From contig CAYOFG010000050.1 in assembly GCA_964403285.1 (NCBI GenBank), forward strand, positions 1 to 10,966: a stretch of 10,966 nt of DNA, in the 5' to 3' direction. A program made the translations under genes and the position numbers. The notes under the pieces were generated by a model that was given only the letters and a program-made list of their open reading frames with translations, made no database searches and was not told where the DNA came from. This stretch comes from WVXT01 sp964403285 (GTDB lineage Bacteria > UBA6262 > WVXT01). This document shows, piece by piece, positions 9,201-10,966 of this stretch (its first letter is position 1; every line of letters begins with the position of its first letter).

Positions 9201-10966
9201 ATGCAACCCACTTGTCATCTTCAAGAGTTATCCAACGATAAATGTTCGCATTATCAACTTTTGCATAGGCGTAAGGCTCTGCATTTATCCTTTCCATTCC
9301 TAAAATTCTATACTTATCTGTCTTACCGTCTGAAGATATAGTTGCAAAAAGCCTGAGCATATCTGTTGACGAGTGACCGGCGCGGGAATCGCTTTCCAAC
9401 CGCAACTTAAACATAAATTCAACAGAGACGCCTTTTGGGAGATTCAAACCTTCCGTTATTTTCTCTGTAGCGTGTTCTTCCTTAACTTCCACCAAATCTC
9501 CATCCGGCAATAATACATAGATATCGTAACCCGTGGCCAAGAGAGCGGAGAGATTGCTATTTCTGGGTGGTGAGGCCTCATTAGCAAAAGTCTCTATCAT
9601 TTCTTCAGAGAGCCCTGACAGCTCAACCCCCTTGGGGTCTCGGTAATCCCAGTAGGCTCCCCATGGCGCTCTAGTCTCGGTTACGATGACGCTAACTGGC
9701 TCGCCATTAATAGCGGCAGAATCCATTCTGATTACAGGCCGGCCATTTACAGCAATTATTTCTTGTCTCAATTCTCCTTTGCCTTGGGCGGAGACTACTT
9801 CTCTTCGCAAATATTCATTTGAAGAACCATCTTGCTTGACACTTACAAGACTACATCCCGTAGAAGCATCTGGAGTCGAATATAGCGTAATCCGATTCCC
9901 TCTGGAATCCTGGATATCCCGAGATTCTGTAAGTGCTTTCCCTGTTGCCACGTTTACCCATCCAAGCTGACCAGTTCCTTTTTCTCTAACCAGAGCATAT
10001 CGCTGTTCTTTTCCTTCTGGCGCAGTCTTAATTATTTCTCTACCCCTCTTAATATCGAGTATCTCCACTTGTTTGCCATCTTTATCAGACACCGTTATTG
10101 TACCGTCTGGGCTCTTTGAAACCTCAAATCCTCTGCCCAAGAAGTTCCTAACCATTTTCAAATTCTCTTCGCTTATCATACTCTTGTCATACGGGGAAAC
10201 CGAAGGTCTACCTGCTGATATGAGCTGCATAATCAGATTAACCTTTTCCATAAACTGTTTGGGCGTAATCTTATTGATATCTATACCTAATTCTTCTGCC
10301 AGGGAGGCGTTCCTTCTGCGGAATTCCTGAATCTCTTGTTCCGCCTTATGTTCTATGAATTTTTCCAAAGCTCCATAGTCATTTATGTCTCCTTCGTAGC
10401 CCATCTCCTGAGCTGTCTTTCTTCGCTCAGCAAGAACTTTCTGTAAAACAGCATTTTCAACTTCCGATAATTCAATCTGTTTCCCTGTCCCTAAGTCCCA
10501 GGCCTTACATTCTCTGCCTCGAACACCAACAGCAAGGTTCCCTTCCGAATATATGATTCTGTATTCTGCACCGTTATAGAATATTTGGGTCTGATGTTTC
10601 CCTTCTCTATCCACATCTATTCTTATTTCTAAATCTCCCTTTGTAGCAATTGACTTTGAACCCGGCTGGGGAATGAGCCTTCCCTGGCTGTTTCCAATTA
10701 ATGTTGAATTTGCCTGCCATCTGTTCTCTCCATAGGTGAATACCCCTCCCTCAGGAACGGCAAGCCTCACTCCTTGTGCATATACAACATTTTCTCCGTT
10801 CAGTACCCTTATCTTCTGCTCTCCTTCTGCTTTTACCCAGACTGTCTCATCATCTCTGTCGAAGATTTGTGCATCTGTTTGCCTTTCAATGTACTCTACT
10901 TCTTCTCGTACTCCTGGTTCTCCCCCTTCTGGTAAAGTCTGCCTTGGCGCAATAATCTGTCCGTCT
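1..10966 (-). CDS. giant multidomain membrane protein with divergent SecA-like ATPase, partial at both ends
   Basis: One reading frame crosses the whole window without a stop (3,655 codons; base 10966 is the last base of a further, cut codon). I read it end to end, and the phase at base 10965 matches the phase at base 1, so there is no frameshift. It encodes, N to C: beta-rich sequence, an HELFH-containing helical part, a long hydrophobic region, a coiled coil, a SecA-like helicase domain and a helical tail. Ordinary SecA is about 800-900 residues, so the ATPase is a small part of a far larger protein. Many in-frame ATGs occur, but none can be called a start because the frame is open upstream of all of them. 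Arginine is mostly AGA/AGG and codon use looks even throughout. The closest known class I can name is the giant proteins of Candidatus Omnitrophota, which reportedly combine many membrane segments with a divergent SecA DEAD domain. Molecular function is unknown; roles in adhesion and prey degradation have been proposed for that class. Confidence 0.95.
214..252 (-). other. proline-rich linker (residues 3572-3584)
   Basis: SPYVLPLPAPAYS has four prolines in 13 residues between helical parts, typical of an extended interdomain linker. It marks a probable domain boundary near the left edge of the window. Confidence 0.5.
253..993 (-). other. helical segment after the ATPase (residues 3325-3571)
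   Basis: Mostly alpha-helical charged sequence, for example KELKAMLELNEIKIKKQIML, VVDNLLLDMLNYAKNPKERE and ETKELFWKFRKSLSETNRAI. SecA also continues with helical scaffold and wing domains after motif VI, but I could not match their specific patterns, and no SecA C-terminal zinc-finger (CxCxxxxxxxxC[HC]) is visible. A flexible Gln/Pro/Thr stretch (LSTQPQTPEQ) lies near 740-770. Confidence 0.5.
1036..1059 (-). other. motif VI (QARGRDRG, arginine fingers)
   Basis: DYCQARGRDRGIEGSRGYHK aligns with QLRGRSGRQGDxGSSxFY of SecA. The Q-x-R-G-R core is kept, while the following S-G-R is shortened to D-R. These arginines contact the ATP gamma-phosphate in SF2 enzymes. Motif V lies only about 25 residues earlier, a shorter gap than in SecA. 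Confidence 0.75.
1126..1146 (-). other. motif V-like PGVGTNL
   Basis: It matches the AGRGTDI motif of SecA in position and in Gly-x-Gly-Thr. The SecA Arg is Val and the Asp is Asn here. It follows a predicted strand, IVGYIN. Confidence 0.65.
1441..1506 (-). other. start of second RecA-like fold (motif IV region)
   Basis: DLLVISAGRNFEGRDLAELM followed by KGIKILLVQ is strand-loop-helix-strand, corresponding to SecA PVLVGTxSIExSExLS at the start of its second nucleotide-binding fold. Sequence similarity is weak, and position and pattern carry the call. Confidence 0.6.
1675..1692 (-). other. motif III-like GFTATL
   Basis: It sits about 187 residues after motif II, matching GMTGTA of SecA (SAT/TAT of DEAD-box proteins). 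It is preceded by VLRDLVVRGSDGV. It couples ATP hydrolysis to domain movement in this superfamily. Confidence 0.7.
2203..2217 (-). other. SecA-specific TP[LA][IV]I element after motif II
   Basis: KTPAVIGTG begins ten residues after DEFQ, where SecA proteins have the strongly conserved ARTPLIISG. This element is not a general helicase motif, so it is the best single argument that the domain descends from SecA. Confidence 0.7.
2236..2247 (-). other. Walker B / motif II (DEFQ, Asp2907-Glu2908)
   Basis: HYVFDEFQ matches the SecA segment HYxxVDEVD. Asp and the catalytic Glu are kept, while the last Asp of DEVD is Gln, giving DExQ as in some other SF2 families. Confidence 0.8.
2587..2607 (-). other. 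Walker A / motif I (TGYGKTD, Lys2791)
   Basis: The residues are T-G-Y-G-K-T-D, preceded by AFELV. SecA has T-G-E-G-K-T. The P-loop Lys and Thr that bind ATP phosphates and Mg are kept, while the usual Glu is Tyr. Confidence 0.85.
2848..3450 (-). other. long coiled coil preceding the ATPase (residues 2506-2706)
   Basis: About 200 residues are dominated by Lys, Glu, Arg, Leu and Ile with almost no Gly or Pro. Examples are KDLQKEIDGLNSQKKKLEKE, RKALTDKLKDLRKDVNNL, NRMIESLEKKLPEVRKDARD and LLQSKLERAKERSN. A brief aromatic break (KWWKWITEF) near 3275-3300 could be a hairpin turn joining two antiparallel helices. It lies directly N-terminal to the SecA-like domain and may be a stalk, lever or dimerisation arm. 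Confidence 0.7.
3451..4599 (-). other. mixed alpha/beta stretch of unknown family (residues 2123-2505)
   Basis: Soluble sequence with small beta-like units (RIKGETIGIIEKDGGW, FVADLGEYIIGRIETIG, TTLQLKNGEKIKVEAS) and helical parts (LETVTEKLSSQLSGNK, VYRQARRFLQRNEKAT). LQLKNGEKIKVEASEIKQDI looks like a small beta-barrel or hairpin. Nothing matches a family I know. It leads without a break into the coiled coil. Confidence 0.4.
4600..4965 (-). other. charged helical segment (residues 2001-2122)
   Basis: Long uninterrupted Lys/Arg/Glu/Leu/Ile-rich helices, for example LKRELPEAARMVYEKYRKQG, AEKLKILGKEQKQISARLEK and RLAKIENELKQARI. Heptad-like spacing of Leu/Ile suggests a short coiled coil. It follows directly after the last hydrophobic segment and is strongly basic, consistent with a cytoplasmic, membrane-proximal location. 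Confidence 0.5.
5254..5304 (-). other. candidate membrane segment 7 (residues 1888-1904)
   Basis: MAKIAAIVTGVDLGLLY lies in a longer hydrophobic stretch starting at FAGSIIAEVLG. One Lys and one Asp fall within it, which weakens a simple span but fits a transport-type or packed helix. It is followed by a charged soluble stretch (GRTIGSWMILFAM, about 4983-5016, is a further short hydrophobic run). Confidence 0.45.
5596..5655 (-). other. candidate membrane segment 6 (residues 1771-1790)
   Basis: WVMVGPMFSVFGGMYNSIWY is 20 uncharged residues rich in Met, Phe, Trp and Tyr, with aromatic belts at both ends. Flanks are KTAIR on the N side and RIERRE on the C side. Both flanks are positive, so orientation is ambiguous. 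Confidence 0.6.
6286..6432 (-). other. tryptophan-dense cluster (residues 1512-1560)
   Basis: Nine tryptophans fall in 49 codons (WKEHW, ALWYSP, NWRSYL, WPVTWFWGR, LWPEKEW). That is far above the usual one to two per hundred residues. It sits between the glycine zipper and a soluble stretch. Such density is typical of interfacial membrane-contact segments, where Trp lies at the lipid head-group layer; carbohydrate or peptidoglycan contact is an alternative. The composition is read directly, the role is inferred. Confidence 0.6.
6460..6507 (-). other. glycine-zipper hydrophobic segment 5 (residues 1487-1502)
   Basis: GGALVGGAIGLAGALG is made only of Gly, Ala, Leu, Ile and Val, with small residues spaced about every four. 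That is the glycine-zipper pattern seen in tightly packed or pore-forming membrane helices. It is preceded by GEGKTLFSGAK and followed by STNIANAAF and then the tryptophan cluster. A membrane-embedded role is likely; pore formation is speculation. Confidence 0.6.
6769..6825 (-). other. candidate membrane segment 4 (residues 1381-1399)
   Basis: AMIFAITAGSVALLQFANA is 19 residues with no charge, preceded by SDR and followed by KLGSLEAK. This is among the clearest single-span candidates in the window. An Ala/Lys/Ser-rich amphipathic helix follows it (6650-6765). Confidence 0.65.
7087..7140 (-). other. candidate membrane segment 3 (residues 1276-1293)
   Basis: AFKWALISEAIVNPISYW is moderately hydrophobic with aromatic residues at both ends, as in interfacial membrane helices. 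One Lys and one Glu inside it weaken the call. It may be an amphipathic helix lying on the membrane. Confidence 0.35.
7201..7275 (-). other. candidate membrane segment 2 (residues 1231-1255)
   Basis: The run IFGGLVGLGGVTGK is followed by VLIVLVGTKGL. It is a Gly/Val/Leu-rich hydrophobic stretch of about 25 residues with a single Lys in the middle. The glycines are spaced as in helix-packing segments. It could be one long membrane helix or a re-entrant hairpin. Confidence 0.55.
7492..7548 (-). other. candidate membrane segment 1 (residues 1140-1158)
   Basis: VGGVALYLPVGVGHAYGLF is about 19 residues without Lys, Arg, Asp or Glu. It is preceded by an Arg-containing stretch (GRFAGRQAAR) and followed by an acidic one (DREVREESE). 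The N-terminal positive charge favours that side facing the cytoplasm if the segment spans the membrane. One His near its end makes this a modest candidate. Confidence 0.5.
7561..7584 (-). repeat. perfect 12-bp tandem duplication encoding FAGR-FAGR
   Basis: The 12-base unit tcttccagcaaa occurs twice, head to tail and in frame, giving Phe-Ala-Gly-Arg twice just before the first hydrophobic segment. The identical copies suggest a recent in-frame duplication or a slippage-prone site. The length is a multiple of three, so the frame is kept. Confidence 0.85.
7588..7929 (-). other. short beta-rich module before the membrane region (residues 1013-1126)
   Basis: Strand and turn pattern: KVTIQRENCNLWLNGKFH, DWTITTTFNKQDK, LKYAFESGKLIDWRDSNG, GPGGWQTFDGDLLSL. 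Four Trp and many Gly/Asp/Asn turns suggest one compact beta domain. It lies directly N-terminal to the first hydrophobic segment, so it may sit close to the membrane surface. Family unknown. Confidence 0.4.
7930..8340 (-). other. helical segment (residues 876-1012)
   Basis: The sequence is mainly helix-type, for example FTEKELQFIAEATFIARKQN, KVQELIKVADTYF and RQEKEKAILNYFLSNKR, with short beta-like interruptions (RTLATIKIPE). It separates the HELFH part from the next beta-rich module. It has no membrane-length hydrophobic run. No family was recognised. Confidence 0.4.
8341..8580 (-). other. linker after the HELFH helix (residues 796-875)
   Basis: A charged helix (KNELIKFKDSLNRYGRLRLL) runs into a loop rich in Gly, Pro and aromatic residues (VPEGGFYDGHPLISPEINGL). 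If the HELFH sequence is a metal site, the remaining ligands and the substrate-binding part should lie here. No family was recognised. Confidence 0.35.
8581..8595 (-). other. HELFH sequence, possible HExxH zinc site (residues 791-795)
   Basis: The residues read AAEIIHELFHRKLD. The sequence H-E-x-x-H, preceded by an aliphatic helix, is the signature of many zinc metallopeptidases, with the two His as metal ligands and Glu as catalytic base. Against this, the residues after the second His are charged (Arg-Lys), which is unusual for the classical consensus. There is also no metzincin extension (HxxGxxH). Possible third ligands are Glu808 and Glu812, but I cannot tell. If real, it would place a peptidase activity in the outward part of the protein. 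Confidence 0.3.
8638..10140 (-). other. long beta-rich region (residues 276-776)
   Basis: About 500 residues show repeated strand-turn-strand texture. Examples are EVSKSPDGTITVSDKDGKQV, IAVNGRPVIRMDSAAINGEP, IYVLLPDGDLVEVKEEH and LRIGYDGGIILDRPE. DGxI, NGxP and GDxx turns recur every 20-40 residues. This fits several small beta domains in series, of the kind found in adhesins, carbohydrate-binding modules or beta-sandwich repeats of large surface proteins, but no particular family can be named by eye. Few hydrophobic runs are long enough to span a membrane, so the segment is probably soluble. Cysteines are rare. Confidence 0.5.
10141..10479 (-). other. charged helical insert (residues 163-275)
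   Basis: This stretch is rich in Glu, Lys, Arg, Ala and Leu with few turn residues (for example AEQEIQEFRRRNASLAEELG), as expected of a helical bundle between two beta-rich blocks. It holds the only long charged helical run in the N-terminal quarter. No motif or family was recognised. It ends near PSVSPYDKSM, after which beta-type sequence resumes. Confidence 0.45.
10480..10965 (-). other. beta-strand-rich segment (residues 1-162)
   Basis: This part of the giant protein alternates short hydrophobic stretches with Gly/Asn/Asp turns, for example TVWVKAEGEQKIRVLNGENV and IFYNGAEYRIIYSEGNLAV. That pattern suggests antiparallel beta sheets or small beta-sandwich modules. It ends in AWDLGTGKQIELS, which resembles WVNVATGKAL further on (about 9930-9960), so a diverged repeated unit is possible. 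I recognise no family. Such modules in very large bacterial proteins are often adhesive or carbohydrate-binding, but that is inference here. Confidence 0.5.

Noticed and set aside
1..10966. RNA genes, CRISPR arrays, insertion sequences, inverted repeats
   Set aside because: No tRNA- or rRNA-like stretch, regularly spaced direct repeats, transposase sequence or terminal inverted repeats were seen. The window is coding throughout.

Overview
The whole window is part of one protein-coding gene on the minus strand. Frame 3k-2..3k, read in reverse, has no stop codon from base 10965 to base 1: 3,655 consecutive sense codons, at least about 400 kDa. Neither the start nor the end of the gene lies in the window. 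No second gene, RNA gene, promoter, terminator or intergenic gap is supported, and the open frames on the plus strand are antisense shadows.

Order from N to C terminus (descending coordinates; residue 1 is the codon at 10965-10963): beta-strand-rich sequence with a helical insert (residues 1-776, 8638-10965); a helical part carrying an HELFH sequence, then another beta-rich module (777-1126); a long hydrophobic region with about seven candidate membrane segments, a glycine zipper and a dense tryptophan cluster (about 1136-2000, 4966-7560); a charged helical segment and a mixed alpha/beta stretch (2001-2505); a long coiled coil (2506-2706); a divergent SecA-like DEAD/DExx motor ATPase (about 2766-3324, 994-2670); and a helical tail with a Pro-rich linker (3325-3655, 1-993).

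The architecture is a giant bacterial protein with many hydrophobic segments and an embedded, diverged SecA-type helicase domain. As I recall the literature, this combination is the published hallmark of the giant genes of Candidatus Omnitrophota (formerly OP3), ultra-small bacteria thought to be predators or epibionts, with occasional giants in other phyla. I therefore infer an Omnitrophota-like metagenomic genome, but nothing here fixes the taxonomy: there is no marker gene. Base composition looks like roughly 40-45% GC by eye. Arginine is mostly AGA/AGG, and the coding strand is strongly purine-rich. No in-frame TGA occurs, so recoding is not needed.

A plausible working model, which is inference only: the beta-rich N-terminal part faces outward or contacts a surface or substrate, the middle anchors the protein in a membrane, and the coiled coil and SecA-like motor on the C-terminal side act in the cytoplasm, possibly moving or unfolding polypeptide.
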